DNA of 64,000 nt from an uncultured Aquimarina sp. (GTDB taxonomy: Bacteria; Bacteroidota; Bacteroidia; Flavobacteriales; Flavobacteriaceae), in contig CANMTP010000003.1 in assembly GCA_947500845.1 (NCBI GenBank), positions 248,001-312,000 of the forward strand, read 5' to 3'. A program made the position numbers and the translations under genes. The notes beneath the pieces were generated by a model, which saw nothing but the letters and a program-made list of their open reading frames with translations, made no database searches and was not told the DNA's origin. Below are positions 52,301 through 63,200 of the stretch, one piece after another (position 1 is the stretch's first letter; each line of letters begins with the position of its first letter).

Positions 52301-55300
52301 CCAGGAAGATTAAAATCAAAACTCGTTATAGTGCTACCAGCCGTATTTCCATTCTCGTAAGTCACTATCTGTGAAGCAACGGCACCGTTTACTTCTTCAA
52401 ATAAGAAGCTACCTCCGTCTGTACCTCCTGTAATCGATACCGTAACGATTTCTGTACCTGTTGGACATGTAATCGCAGTATCCTCTACTACAGTAGGATT
52501 CGTCATGATCGGGAATGGATCGATAATAACATCAGGTAAATCGAACCTACAACCATTGTTATCAAACACGCTTATTACATAGGTGCCCGGCTGATCAGCG
52601 TCAATAATAAACTGATTGGTTGGTGTGCCTGAAGCATCTACTACCGGTAAATTTGTACCGGCAAGTGGCACAGGGCCGGTATATGTAATCGTATATGGTG
52701 ATGTGCCTCCTACAATATCTACCGTGATATCAGGAAATACGTCATTATTCGAAGGATCACAACTATACGTGCCCGGTGTAGGAGTTGCTGATAATGCTGC
52801 GGCTGGACCGGTTACATTAATAGGTTCTACTGTAGCCGTACATCCAGAAGCGGCAGTTACAACGACTTCATACTGTCCTGCTGGTATAGGTACTATTGAA
52901 TTATCAAATCTTTCACTCGCTTGTGGTCCTGCAACCAAAGCCCCTGTCGCAGTAGGTGAAGGATCATAAACGAATAACGTATATGAGTAAGGTCCATCAT
53001 TATCTCCTGGGTCTAAAGTGATCACAATAGTACCATCATCATCACCAAAACAAGAAATCGGCGTAGCATTAGCTGCTGGTCTGGGATCGATAGGTATTGG
53101 TCTGGACACCCCTCTGGACACCGAACATCCACCAGGAGCTGGGGGATTGGGTCCTATGGCAATATCTCTAACCTCTACTGTATAGTTTCCTGCAGACACT
53201 AATGTAAAAATATTGTCAGTTGCCAGACCTCCTTGTGTTCTATTTACAGGGTTTCCATCGCTATCTGTACCTGTAAGGGTAAATGTAAAGTTACCTGGGT
53301 TAGCGATAAAATCAGAGCCTCCCGTTACGGTAACTTCGATAGTACCATCTGCATCTCGACATGTAGGGTCTGGTGCTATAAAGTTTGCATCAATTCTTAG
53401 TTCTGGATAAACAATAATCCTGTCAGTATCCTCACAGCCGTTTACATCTCTTACAAACAGCGTGTATTCATCAATGCTTGGTCCTGTTACCGTATATGTA
53501 AATTCGTAGAGGTTACCTCCTAATAAAGTACCCGAAGCATAAATGGGGCTATCCGTCGTACTGGTATCTCCATCATCTATACCAAATTCTAAAGGAGTAT
53601 CTCCTGTAGCCTGAACTGTGAATGTATAATTATTGTCAAAAGTACATGGATCGTCAACAAATGCCGGTACAAGCGTGAATTCAGGATCATTCGTTCTAGT
53701 AATAGTAACATCAACCAAAGGCACAGTACAATCATTGGCATCTAAAATGTAAATATCCCAATCCAGATCGAATGCAGGGCCAGCTCCCGGATCTAATGTA
53801 AGGACATTACTGGTGCCGTAGTCCCCAGCGACTGGGGCTGTACCATCGACTACTGCCGCATATCGATATGGTGGTGTTCCTCCACTTCCACTTACAGTTA
53901 CTTGAGAAGGCGTATTACAATTCGCTACTGTAGGTGTTCCCACATTGAATTGTAATTGTGGGGGTTCGTTAATAGTAAATGCTATCGCGTCATTACAAGG
54001 TGCAATTACAGCGCCTCCGGTTTCTACAACCCTTACTACATAATCTCCAGGACCAAAACCATTAATCGTTCCAGAAGTAGTACCTCCTAGAGCAACGGAC
54101 TCGGGATTAGGATTACTAAATGTAACTGAGCCAGCGATATTCACAGTTAAATCATTTGCTCGATAGACTTCATATGTCAATTCATCTCCCTGATAGTCTG
54201 TTACCGAATAGGCAAATGTTCCTGTTCCTCCAAAACATGCTATATCTGTTGGTGTTCCTGTAATATCTACCGATCCAGGTGGATTGGAAGGCGTAGTAAT
54301 AGTTTCAACATCGGTACATTGCGTTACAGTATCACGAATCTCATAGGTAACCGTTGTGTTGTAAAATTCACCATTGATTATATGAATTGTGGGTCCTGGA
54401 TTCAAAGCTTGGTAAGTTTCTGTACCACCAGGGGTAAAACGTCTTATTTCGAATGATCCAGAACCTCCAGAAACATTAAACTGTAACGTTACTCCATTCA
54501 CACAATCTGTGGGAGACGCTGACGAACTAATTGTAAAACTTGCTGGATTATTAATTTGAACCGGATCCTCAAAAATACAACCATTGGCATCTACAATCCT
54601 AAAAATATAGTTCCCAAATTCAAGTCCATCAAAAGTTACTGCTGTAGTAGCTGTGTTATTTACTGGATTTGGAGATGTGGTAGTTGCTAATGTGTTATCC
54701 AAATTTCTTAGACTATATGTATATGTTGAAGTACCACCTACAATGGCAGTATACTCGACTCTACCGGGTATATTTCCTGTATTGGTAACATTGTCACAAC
54801 CAATGTCGAATTTAGCTTTGTTAAAAGTAAAAGCTTCGGGTGCCGTAACTCTTACGGTGAACGTCTGTCTACATTGTTTCGCGTCTATAACTTCATAGGT
54901 GTACTCTCTTCCTAATGGGTCAACAGATGGAGGATCTCCTGCCAAATTACCATAGGTAGTTTGAGAAGTAAAGGCAGAACCATTAAAAGATATTAGAAAT
55001 GGTGGTGTTCCTACAGAAGTATCCACGTTTACGGTCACAGAACCATCAGTAACACCTGGACACGACACATTCGTAACCGTAGGTGCCAATACTGCCGGTG
55101 CTGGTGCTGGGTCTATTGTTATAATTTCTGAAAGATCTGTACATGCCGTTGGTGATGCAGAATCCGTTACTCTGAATTGATATGTTCCCGGATTTAAGGT
55201 AGTAAAAGGAATTGGTCCGGTGTACGAAGTAAAAATTCCAGCGTTAAAACTAACCTCTAACGATGTCGCTCCATTACCTCCTGTAACTACTAAATCTATT

Positions 55301-58300
55301 CTTGCTGCTTCATTTCCAACATCACAAGTAAGATTTTTTAAACGAGTGGCAGTAACTATTAACTCTTCTTGTACTTCAAAAGTAACTGTATTCGAACTAC
55401 AACCATTAGTATCGGATACCGTTACACTATAGTTTGGTGGTACCGTTCCTGCATTTCTTGGAGTCAAATTAGGGATTTCGAATGTATTAGGCGGTGCTCC
55501 TAATAGCGTTACCGCTTGTGGTGCTCCTCCATCAAGACTATAGGTGAATGGCCCTACACCTCCTGCAATTTCAATCCATTGCGTTGCTGGATCTGCACTG
55601 GTATAACATTGGTCTCCACCTGATACAGGTGCAATAACAATCGGCGGTGCCTGTAAAAGATCTACTTCCTGGAAAGGAGTTACACAAGCTGTTGCAGGAT
55701 CATTAGAGTCTCTAACCTCTACTCGATACGTGATCGGTGTTGGCGATGTTCCTCCTACTAATCCCGTAAATATGTTGTTATTTTGGAAAGCAACTAACTC
55801 TACCCCAGTATCATCTAATAATCGATACTGGTATCCACCTCTTCCTCCAGTAGCATTAACTGTAATCGTACCATTAGCGGCATTACAGTCTGCCTGGCTT
55901 GTAATAAACGTAAAACCAAGAGGATCTGGTTGTGTAATCTCTATATCAACAAAATTGGTACAATTGGTCGTCTCGTCTGTTACATTAATGCGATATGTTC
56001 CTGCTCCAAGTCCTGTTTGTGTAATCGATGGGGCTGATTGACCAGTGATTTCTGTTCCACCATCAATATTATATGAATAGGTGTCGCCTCCGGCAAGATC
56101 GATATTACTTACTGTAAATTGTAAAGATCCATTGGTGTCACCATTACAAATAGGTTGTGAAACCATATTACCGTTTACTGTTATATTTTGAATGGTACTT
56201 ACAGTGTATGTGTCTGAATATACACAACCATCAACTGTAGTTCTTGCTTCAAAGGTGTACGTCACTCCTTGTGGTAATGTATATATGTCATTTGTGCTGA
56301 ATACAGCATAACCCGGCTGGCCTGTTACCGGTGTCACTACACGATATTCAAAACTTGTAGCGCCATTAGTTCCTGTTGCCGCAACAGTTACATCTGAAGA
56401 TAATGAAGGACACGTAATTGGCCCTTCCGTAAAGCTTAAACCGTTTACTTCTTGTAACGGATCAATGGTGATATCGCCAAGATTAACCGGACATGCGGCA
56501 GTATTAGTATCTCGAATTTCTACGGTATATGTGCCCGCAGTAAGGTTGTTAAATACTCCTGTAGTATTAAAGGTGGTAAATCCATCGATACTATATTCAT
56601 AACTACCATTACCATTGGCTGCACCTGTAACTGTAATTTGACCCAAAATAACTGCTGTTCCTGTTGCATCACAGCGAAGATCTTCTGTTAGTGTTGCGTT
56701 AGCTGTTATTGGAGTGGGCGCTGTGAATTGTATGTTACTAAATGTAATATCACAACCAAAGTTATCGGTTACTACTACCTCATGGGTTACGGTAGTATCT
56801 ACGCCATTAAATATTTCTGTGGTGTTATTGCTTGGCCCTATGGTATCAGTACCGTTTAATACATAAGTAAACGGACCTTCACCAGCAGTAAGGGTTACAG
56901 TTATCGAACCAGGATCGTTGGGACAGTTGAGTGTTGAAGCTGTAGCACTACCCTGTAACTCTTCAAAAGGGGTGACAACAACTGTACCGGCATCAACAAT
57001 ACATCCAGTATTTGTATCGGTTACCTGTATAATATAGGTTCCTGCAGCATAAAGTCTAAATATATTTGTTACCGGTGGTGTTTGTGGATCAAGATCTAAT
57101 GGTACAAATGTAGTACCACCATCAGAAGAAGCACTATAGCCATAGCTACCCGAACCTCCTGTAATGATATTGATCTCTACAAGAGCAATAAATTCATTAT
57201 CATCAAAGAATGGTAACGATGGATCTGGCTGATACCTTGGATTACAGGCTAAATCTCTATTCAATACCGCTAAGGCCTCAAAATCAGCTGGTTCTTCGAT
57301 TCGAATCTGAGCGGTATCGATACACCCTACTGCTGCACCTACACCATCTTCGTCGTAGGATAATACTTCTATATCGTATAATCCTGGATTTAAATCAATG
57401 AACGTATGGTTAACATCGGTTGTAGGTCCAAAAGAATCACTATAGGTATTTCCTGCATCAGCACTTGAAATATTGTAAATATACGTGGGTTCAGCATCTA
57501 TGATAGTGATACGTATTTCGCCTTGGTCTTCAGCACATACCGGATCTGTTTTCTCAACTCTAATCTCGGATTGTTGATCTTCCATAAATTGACTGGCCTG
57601 GAATACACAGGCTGTAGGCTCTCCATTGTTTTGACGTACATTTACCGTATAATTTCCTTGTACTGTAAGTCCAGTAAATGTTGGGGAGGTCTGATAGTTA
57701 CCTGCTGATGGTAAAATGGTGCCACCCGGAACTACTAATTGATATTCATATTGACTAGATGAATTCTGCACCGTTAACGTACCTGGAGTACCACAAATAA
57801 TCTCACGAACAATCTGAAGTTGCGGATTAAAATTATTTTGAAATGCATTAAAATAAAACGTTCTGGGACAGTTGTTGTCAAAAATTGCAGTCAATCGATA
57901 TTCACCTGCTTGATCCAATGTGAACGTTTGTCCTGCTCCTACTTGCACCCAACTAGAATCACAATCAGAGTTTGTAGTAGGACAACTATCTACTCTGGTT
58001 ACCGATGGACAAGCTGCGGGATCTAATCGTTCCCATACGACATTATCTCCAAAATTAGAATCTAACAATACTGAAGCTGATGCACCACATAAATAGATCT
58101 CTGGAAAATCATCGACTGTAATAGAGCAAGTCTCTACCTGACCGTTAGGTATGCTTCCATTATTGATTCCGGTTACAATCGGATGATTGATTTCACCCAA
58201 AGTACTTACGTTATAAGTTTCTACGCCATCGGCGCAAATCGAAGACACCTTGGTCACCCGGTATCTTCCTGCACTGGTGACATTAATCGTTTGTGTCGTT

Positions 58301-60252
58301 CCAATCACCGGACCGGGTGTTCCACTACTGTCAATTTCTCTCCATTCATATGTATCAAATCCACCACCAGCGGTAAGCGGCAAATCTCCGGTACATAAAA
58401 ATCGATCAAAATCTCCAGTACAAGAACCTAAATCTGCGAGTACTAAAGTAGCTTCTGCTCTATCAAAGTTACAGGCATCTGGCCCTAAACCACTTGGTTC
58501 TCCTGAACGTGTTATGCCTGATTCATCACCTGTATATGTGGCAAAAGCAACATTAGAAATTTGATCAGAACAAGCGTCTCTTAATTCAGCACAATTGGCA
58601 ACTACTTCAACCCCAAAACGCATAGAAACAGGCCCGTCAAAGCGCTGTACTACATTATCGTCTAAAGTAATAGTGAATTCTCGAGCTGTACTATCGTAAT
58701 TCCAGGTAACACCTGGATCAGCTGTTATTAAGGAAAAATCTGTAAAGTTAATATTATCTGGAAGTACATCACGAATAGAGGCATTGATAATATCTTCATT
58801 TCCTATATTTTGTATCGTCAGTTCGTAAAAAAGTTCTTGACCCAAATTAACCGAGTTATTTGGCGGTTCTGTAATGTCATCTCCTGTAGCTCGATCTATT
58901 ACTCTTTTGGTAACGCGCAGCTCAGGTTCTATGATATCTACCTGAAATGCATTCATAAAAATTCTAAATCGGTCTCTACTTGTTGTTACTCTAAAGTTAA
59001 CTTGAGTTTGATTGTTTCCAATTAAGAAATTTTGTGGTCCTCCTGGGGGCTGATTATTAAGATCAAAAATATCTGCGTCGAACCCTAAAGTGTTTCTGGA
59101 TGCCGGAATACGGAGTGGTCGATCCACATAATTACCATCAACCGATATCGAACTGTCAAAAAAGTTATTAACCGGATTAGCCGGACTTGTACGTAAAGAG
59201 AACTCAGCTCCATTTGGTCTTTCTATTCTTAATCTATCCCCTTCAAGATCAAAATCCCCTTCTAAGGTCGCTAACCCATAGCGAGCACGTACATTTAGTG
59301 GCGGAGGTAAAGTACGAAACCCTGTATATGTAAATGTTTTATTACTTTGGGTACTATTATCGGCAGATACTTCTAAAAATCCTTTGTTCGTACTAATAAA
59401 CCTATTCGGCAAAGCTGGATCTCCGTAAATGACTACCAATACCCATCCTCCAGAGATACCCGCAGAATTTCTTCCTGCTGTTCCGGTTGAAGCCCTCATA
59501 TCGGCAATAGTATAAGTGCCATCAACAGTTGCAGCAGCCGGTTTTGCATTAAATATATCGGTCACATCGGCATAACACGCATAAGGAATGTCTCGAACAG
59601 CAATATCATTAGGATTGGTCGCGGTATTACGATACCCATCGTATAACACTTCTGTTCTTGAGGGTAAAATATCTATATATGATGTACTCCATGCGGGTCT
59701 AAATTTTAAAGTTCTAAAATCAGGTCGGTTATCAGGGAATGGAAGATCGCGATATCTAGGATAACTTCCCGTACTTTGAGAGCCAGTACTATTTGTTCTG
59801 TCGATATAATATGATGCCGCCCAGTACAATCCCGCATATACTACTTCGGCACAATTAGGATCGCTAACGGTTAAGTCTGCACTACTCGAACTAAAGGTAG
59901 ATGGATCCCCATCAATATCGATATACCCAAACGTTTTTTGATTATTAGTTTCAGGGCCATTATAATCGTCGTTTGGTCTAAACCTTCTTACTACTCCGTT
60001 CTCATCTCTTAAATTTTGGTTTGGTCCAACAATAGCGTTAGCTATCATTTTGATCTCTCCCCGTATTCTTTGAACACTACCGGGAACTGTATCAAAAACA
60101 ACAGCTATAGGATCTGGTGTCGTTATATTCTGAGAATATACTTCGCCAAAACCGAGTAGTAGCATGGCAAATAATACCAATATGCATCTGGGGTATATCA
60201 TTGGTTTCATAAGCTGAGTATTTAGTGTTTTATTTTGGGTCATTCTAATCAT
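49393..60252 (-). CDS. Giant SprB-like repeat adhesin with T9SS type B sorting domain (3,619 residues)
   Basis: The protein has a signal peptide (cut near residue 41, VYS-QN), a large N-terminal domain (about 45-440), a DUF11-like domain (446-550, FYELTIQNIGNEDIINASI), about thirty Ig-like repeats of 80-100 residues, and a C-terminal type B sorting domain (about 3525-3619; NYFTPNDP, VKIFDRYGRM, SGDYWFTVIL). Many repeats show the SprB pattern of a cysteine, a GDxDG-like turn and GGTxPYxYS, for example SCFGDDDGTI and SCSGETDGRI. It should be exported by the T9SS and displayed on the surface, like the motility adhesin SprB, with the downstream PorP/SprF as partner. It starts 17 bp after the barrel-coil-SPOR gene. 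The DNA is more GC-rich than the polysaccharide region. Confidence 0.93.
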   Translation of the reverse strand: MIRMTQNKTLNTQLMKPMIYPRCILVLFAMLLLGFGEVYSQNITTPDPIAVVFDTVPGSVQRIRGEIKMIANAIVGPNQNLRDENGVVRRFRPNDDYNGPETNNQKTFGYIDIDGDPSTFSSSSADLTVSDPNCAEVVYAGLYWAASYYIDRTNSTGSQSTGSYPRYRDLPFPDNRPDFRTLKFRPAWSTSYIDILPSRTEVLYDGYRNTATNPNDIAVRDIPYACYADVTDIFNAKPAAATVDGTYTIADMRASTGTAGRNSAGISGGWVLVVIYGDPALPNRFISTNKGFLEVSADNSTQSNKTFTYTGFRTLPPPLNVRARYGLATLEGDFDLEGDRLRIERPNGAEFSLRTSPANPVNNFFDSSISVDGNYVDRPLRIPASRNTLGFDADIFDLNNQPPGGPQNFLIGNNQTQVNFRVTTSRDRFRIFMNAFQVDIIEPELRVTKRVIDRATGDDITEPPNNSVNLGQELFYELTIQNIGNEDIINASIRDVLPDNINFTDFSLITADPGVTWNYDSTAREFTITLDDNVVQRFDGPVSMRFGVEVVANCAELRDACSDQISNVAFATYTGDESGITRSGEPSGLGPDACNFDRAEATLVLADLGSCTGDFDRFLCTGDLPLTAGGGFDTYEWREIDSSGTPGPVIGTTQTINVTSAGRYRVTKVSSICADGVETYNVSTLGEINHPIVTGINNGSIPNGQVETCSITVDDFPEIYLCGASASVLLDSNFGDNVVWERLDPAACPSVTRVDSCPTTNSDCDSSWVQVGAGQTFTLDQAGEYRLTAIFDNNCPRTFYFNAFQNNFNPQLQIVREIICGTPGTLTVQNSSSQYEYQLVVPGGTILPSAGNYQTSPTFTGLTVQGNYTVNVRQNNGEPTACVFQASQFMEDQQSEIRVEKTDPVCAEDQGEIRITIIDAEPTYIYNISSADAGNTYSDSFGPTTDVNHTFIDLNPGLYDIEVLSYDEDGVGAAVGCIDTAQIRIEEPADFEALAVLNRDLACNPRYQPDPSLPFFDDNEFIALVEINIITGGSGSYGYSASSDGGTTFVPLDLDPQTPPVTNIFRLYAAGTYIIQVTDTNTGCIVDAGTVVVTPFEELQGSATASTLNCPNDPGSITVTLTAGEGPFTYVLNGTDTIGPSNNTTEIFNGVDTTVTHEVVVTDNFGCDITFSNIQFTAPTPITANATLTEDLRCDATGTAVILGQITVTGAANGNGSYEYSIDGFTTFNTTGVFNNLTAGTYTVEIRDTNTAACPVNLGDITIDPLQEVNGLSFTEGPITCPSLSSDVTVAATGTNGATSFEYRVVTPVTGQPGYAVFSTNDIYTLPQGVTYTFEARTTVDGCVYSDTYTVSTIQNITVNGNMVSQPICNGDTNGSLQFTVSNIDLAGGDTYSYNIDGGTEITGQSAPSITQTGLGAGTYRINVTDETTNCTNFVDIEITQPDPLGFTFITSQADCNAANGTITVNATGGRGGYQYRLLDDTGVELVAFQNNNIFTGLVGGTSPTPITYRVEVRDSNDPATACVTPFQEVDLLQAPPIVIAPVSGGDQCYTSADPATQWIEIAGGVGPFTYSLDGGAPQAVTLLGAPPNTFEIPNLTPRNAGTVPPNYSVTVSDTNGCSSNTVTFEVQEELIVTATRLKNLTCDVGNEAARIDLVVTGGNGATSLEVSFNAGIFTSYTGPIPFTTLNPGTYQFRVTDSASPTACTDLSEIITIDPAPAPAVLAPTVTNVSCPGVTDGSVTVNVDTSVGTPPFLISFNGSAFTSQTTYGNLAGDPPSVDPLGREYTYEVIDAKQCRQTFTVRVTAPEAFTFNKAKFDIGCDNVTNTGNIPGRVEYTAIVGGTSTYTYSLRNLDNTLATTTSPNPVNNTATTAVTFDGLEFGNYIFRIVDANGCIFEDPVQINNPASFTISSSASPTDCVNGVTLQFNVSGGSGSFEIRRFTPGGTETYQALNPGPTIHIINGEFYNTTVTYEIRDTVTQCTDVETITTPSNPPGSVDITGTPTDIACFGGTGTFAYSVTDYQGDELTYEVYRANDLTVNIAGSVTFSNPNPESVALGGTTSGTINGFGPGDYVVRVVETGGAVIAPCNDAIAFTINEPPQLQFNVGTPTVANCNTPSQVTVSGSGGTPPYRYAAVVDGTAPVAGDYGTSNVLTLDPGAGPAFDLDWDIYILDANDCTVPLVDVTITRTNDPEFTLVPAFVDDPCTFDNNYTFTVQATGDTPLEFGIDDGDTSTTDSPIYASGTLLGGNLYEFTYTVTGPSIDEYTLFVRDVNGCEDTDRIIVYPELRIDANFIAPDPTCRDADGTIEVTVTGGSDFIANPGNFTFTLTGTDSDGNPVNRTQGGLATDNIFTLVSAGNYTVEVRDIAIGPNPPAPGGCSVSRGVSRPIPIDPRPAANATPISCFGDDDGTIVITLDPGDNDGPYSYTLFVYDPSPTATGALVAGPQASERFDNSIVPIPAGQYEVVVTAASGCTATVEPINVTGPAAALSATPTPGTYSCDPSNNDVFPDITVDIVGGTSPYTITYTGPVPLAGTNLPVVDASGTPTNQFIIDADQPGTYVISVFDNNGCRFDLPDVIIDPFPIMTNPTVVEDTAITCPTGTEIVTVSITGGTDGGSFLFEEVNGAVASQIVTYENGNTAGSTITSFDFNLPGIGNYTFRITDQTTTCSIATPSYNVAPFDLIEADARVTQNVACFGDTTGEITVDITNYTYTDGTTGIGGYDYTVTNTSTSTVFTTGSDTGSPLVIPNVPAGTYVINIVETDVNSTLCDDDSQEVRILQPATPVTIDSLTERRSETCNPGDDAEIEVVAIGGTPPYQYQLESEDSGGIITVLVPFQTTTTVFSGLDANNGTTSALYRVRVLDANSCPVDQTIVINPPTPISVAAPSPILLQCADSRDGSITATVTGGQGPGLYQFRITLPDGTQSGPVTSDLATPTEYTWNDLGPGNYIITVSDNLNCEDTANVTINAPTPVLVNVDPSGESCFTANPNRIEVTGSGGTPGYTYYYIDAGGAQIFEPTGIFINLPQGDYQFFARDANGCDSPASNNIQVRDVMPLTVVLDEGNFSIVCFSEATASVDAIVTGGLGGYAYRVEGTDYLGNMVNLPGPLNTDRQDASFFDGLFAGNYEYIVTSGDCNEVRTPFTVVQPPEFLAEAFEEPISCSGETDGRIRVTATGGTAPYFYSLYDGNDDQVFLFIEDDVDGTPGEHIFENLAADSYRVEVEDSFGCPVTIQPIEILEPDPIDVLEPINTTPEECAGDMNGTATIAIIGGLPPVDPADPAYFWSRDGITYVPVTNPTNLFIDNLAGGTTTIFIRDSRNNPDCELPYNIEIEPGPLLDAELVASLECPVYNYSDPMNPVLTQDERYFVDFNIVPESETLDIIYTLNGINGTPNPPNNSNLTGRFEVSPGEYEGVMESALCIRTVDTIQVEEYTPLEIPVVQMTNNPQDPNEYEIIVTGGTRLDREPFYTFEVGRLEDGQSITDVVYDINVDGNIFVIRETATYVVRVTDANGCQAITVQELTYINIRIPNYFTPNDPNATPEERFWYPRQITPNIDDPFFFEDMEVKIFDRYGRMLGEFRGDQQGWSGVYQGKELPSGDYWFTVILNDIDNREFTGHFTLYR

Positions 60253-60269
60253 CGTTCGGGGCTATTACA

Positions 60270-63200
60270 TTATTCTATTTTTAAGATATATAAATCACCG
60301 CTATATGAATTGTTTACATTAGAGAATAAGCTCTGTTTTGCTTCGTCCAAACTATCAAATTTCTTTAAGTAAACATATATATAATTATCCTTAGGATTTC
60401 TAAAATATTGAGGTTGTAAGCCTTGTTCTTTAAGTCTTTCCATTCCTCTTTCGAAATAGTTCTCTCTCTTGAAAATATTAGTAATCAAATAATATCCGTT
60501 TTCAATATTGTGCCCACCGATGTACGATAAGCTTTCCGTCAATACTGTGTCGTCTTTTACCGTATCCGTAATCAATTTAGTTTCTTGTAGTAATCTCTTA
60601 AACGATTCTACTCTACTCTTAGCAATATGAAGTATCCACATATCTCCAAAATATCGGTTATCGATATTGCTTAAGTACTTTCTTGCAGCTTCATCTTTAT
60701 CGGTATAACTTTCTATAGCTACATACTGGAACTGATTCTCTGGATTTATTATAATTTGAGAGTCATTAAATCCTAAGTCTTTTAGAGTGCTGGTAAACTT
60801 ATTAGCATACTCACCACCTTTAAATACATTACCTATGAGATAATATCCCTCTGGATAACCTGGTATAAATTTGGTAGCAAACTGTGCTTCTGGTCTTGTT
60901 GCATCGGCAAATTTCACAAATCTATTGCTTGCTGTAAGTCGTTTAGAACTTGCAGGATCAGAATTTTTCGCTTCACTGGCATCATCACCCATATTAACAA
61001 GAGATTCTAAAAGCTGATTAAACCCTCTCTTGTCAACATTAAGGGTAGTGGTCAATAATGAATCCCTGCGCGCAAATATTTTACTTGATACTCTGGTATT
61101 ATTATCCAGTTCTTTCTTAATCTCTTCTAATCCTTCTTCATTTTGTTCAGGAACTGCCGCTGCGGCTGCTTCTTGACGTTTTCTTTCTTCTTCTGCCAGA
61201 CGTGCAGCTTCTGCTTCAGCAGCTAATCTTTGCTCCTCGGCCAAACGTGCGGCTTCAGCAGCTTCGGCTTCTTTAGCGCTTATGGTCGCATCAATTTCTG
61301 ATAACAGACTTTGCTGATCTGCCTGCGGAAGAATCTCACTTGATCTTACCACTTCAGCCTGACTTCTAAGCTCATTAACCGTTCCAGTTGCAATTATTTG
61401 TCTGGTTGTTGTGATTAATTCTTGTATCTGACGTTGCTCCTCGGCCAAACGTGCAGCCTCGGCCTCCTGACGCAATCTTTCTTCCTCGGCCAAACGAGCA
61501 GCTTCAGCCGCTTCTGCTTCTTTAGCACTTATGGCAACCTCGATTTCTGATAATAAACTTTGCTGATCTGCCTGCGGAAGAATCTCACTTGATCTTACCA
61601 CTTCAGCCTGACTTCTAAGCTCATTAACCGTTCCAGTTGCAATTATTTGTCTGGTTGCTGTAATTAACTCCTGAATCTGACGTTGCTCCTCGGCCAAACG
61701 TGCAGCCTCTGCTTCCTGACGTAACCTTTCTTCCTCTGCCAGACGGGCAGCTTCTGCCTCAGCAGCTAATCGTTGCTCTTCAGCCAAACGAGCAGCTTCA
61801 GTCTCTTTGGCTTGAATCGCTGTAGTAAGCTCTGCTAACAATCCTTGGGTATCTGCTTCAGGAAGAATAGTACTGGCACGTACTATTTCGGACTGATTTC
61901 TAAGAGCTTCTAAATCTCCATTTGCGACAACCTCTTTGGTGGCTGCAATCAACTCTTGTATTTGGCGTTGTTCTTCTGCTAGACGTGCAGCTTCTGCTTC
62001 AGCAGCAATTCTATCTTCTTCTGCTTTCTGCTGAGCTACTTCACGCTCTAATTGCTTCTGAGCAGCCAATCTTTCTTCTTCAGCTTTCTGCTCTGCTACC
62101 TGGCGCTCCAATTCTTTTTGAGCCGCTAACCTTTCTTCCTCTTCCTGTTGTTTTGCCGCTTCTGCTTCTCTGGCAGCTTCTTCAGCAGCAATTTGAGATT
62201 CCTCAGATTCTTCCTCGGTTACTTCGCGTTCTAGCAATTTTTGAGCCGCTAGTCTTTCTTCTTCTGCTTTTTGCTCTGCTACTTCACGTTCTAATTCTCT
62301 TTGAGCGGCTAATCTTTCTTCCTCGGCTTTTTGTTCTGCGACCTGACGCTCGAGATCTTTCTGAGCTTCCAGTTCTTCTGCTTCTTTATTAAGCAGTTTT
62401 ACTTCTTCTTCTCGCTGTAACTCTAATTCGCTTGCTGCTCTGGCTTCTTTTGCTTTAGCCTCTGCAATAGATTTCTCCAATTCGCTCATTGCTCTTTGTT
62501 CCTGACTCTGAACTTCTCCATTTTCATCTTGAAGATCTCTTATGATTTTGTTTTGTTCGAGTATTTCTTTTTTCAGCCTTCTAATTTCAGAATCTCGTTC
62601 TTCATATGCTTTTTGAGTACTTGATTTGGTGGCATTTCTTCTTCCTCTAGGCTTTTCTGTGGCAAAATTATATGCTAATCCGACCTCGTGTGTAGCTCCA
62701 AACTCGCTGGTATCTCCCATTCCCATTTCATATGTATATCCAACAGACACATTAGAAGTAATATTACCACCAATACCGACAGAAGCACCATAGAAGCTAT
62801 TATATCCCGCTTGGGCCCAGCCCAACTCTGGTAGTTCAACAATAACGTTACCTCCATATCTTAAGTTTGAGCCAGAATCAACATCTTCTGGGCCTAAATC
62901 CGGAAGCATATTGGCATAAGCCATTCCTCGTATCGTTTTATCTGATCGTCTTTGTAAACTCGTAGTATACATAACATGACCTGTAAATGCCATGTTATCT
63001 GTTAATAATTCACTCGCACTAAGGTTGTATGCTGCAAGATTAACTACAGACACCCCAACATCAAATTCGGCATAATTAAAATTAACACCAGGAGTCAATA
63101 CAAAAACAGAGCTGTTTTCGAAATTAAGAATAACAGGATCATTTACTTCTACTCCGTTATTTAGTATCGTACTGGTTGCCGCATCTATGTTAGATTTTAT

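Noticed and set aside
52616..52969. 117-residue and similar plus-strand frames within 50-59 kb
   Set aside because: They mirror the repeats of the giant adhesin; the Thr/Gly/Val-rich sense codons leave the antisense frame open.
61922..62392. 156-residue leucine-rich open frame on the plus strand
   Set aside because: It is antisense to the Glu/Ala/Gln-rich coiled coil of the barrel-coil-SPOR gene; the codons for those residues read as Leu, Val and Arg on the other strand. No promoter or homology-like motif.
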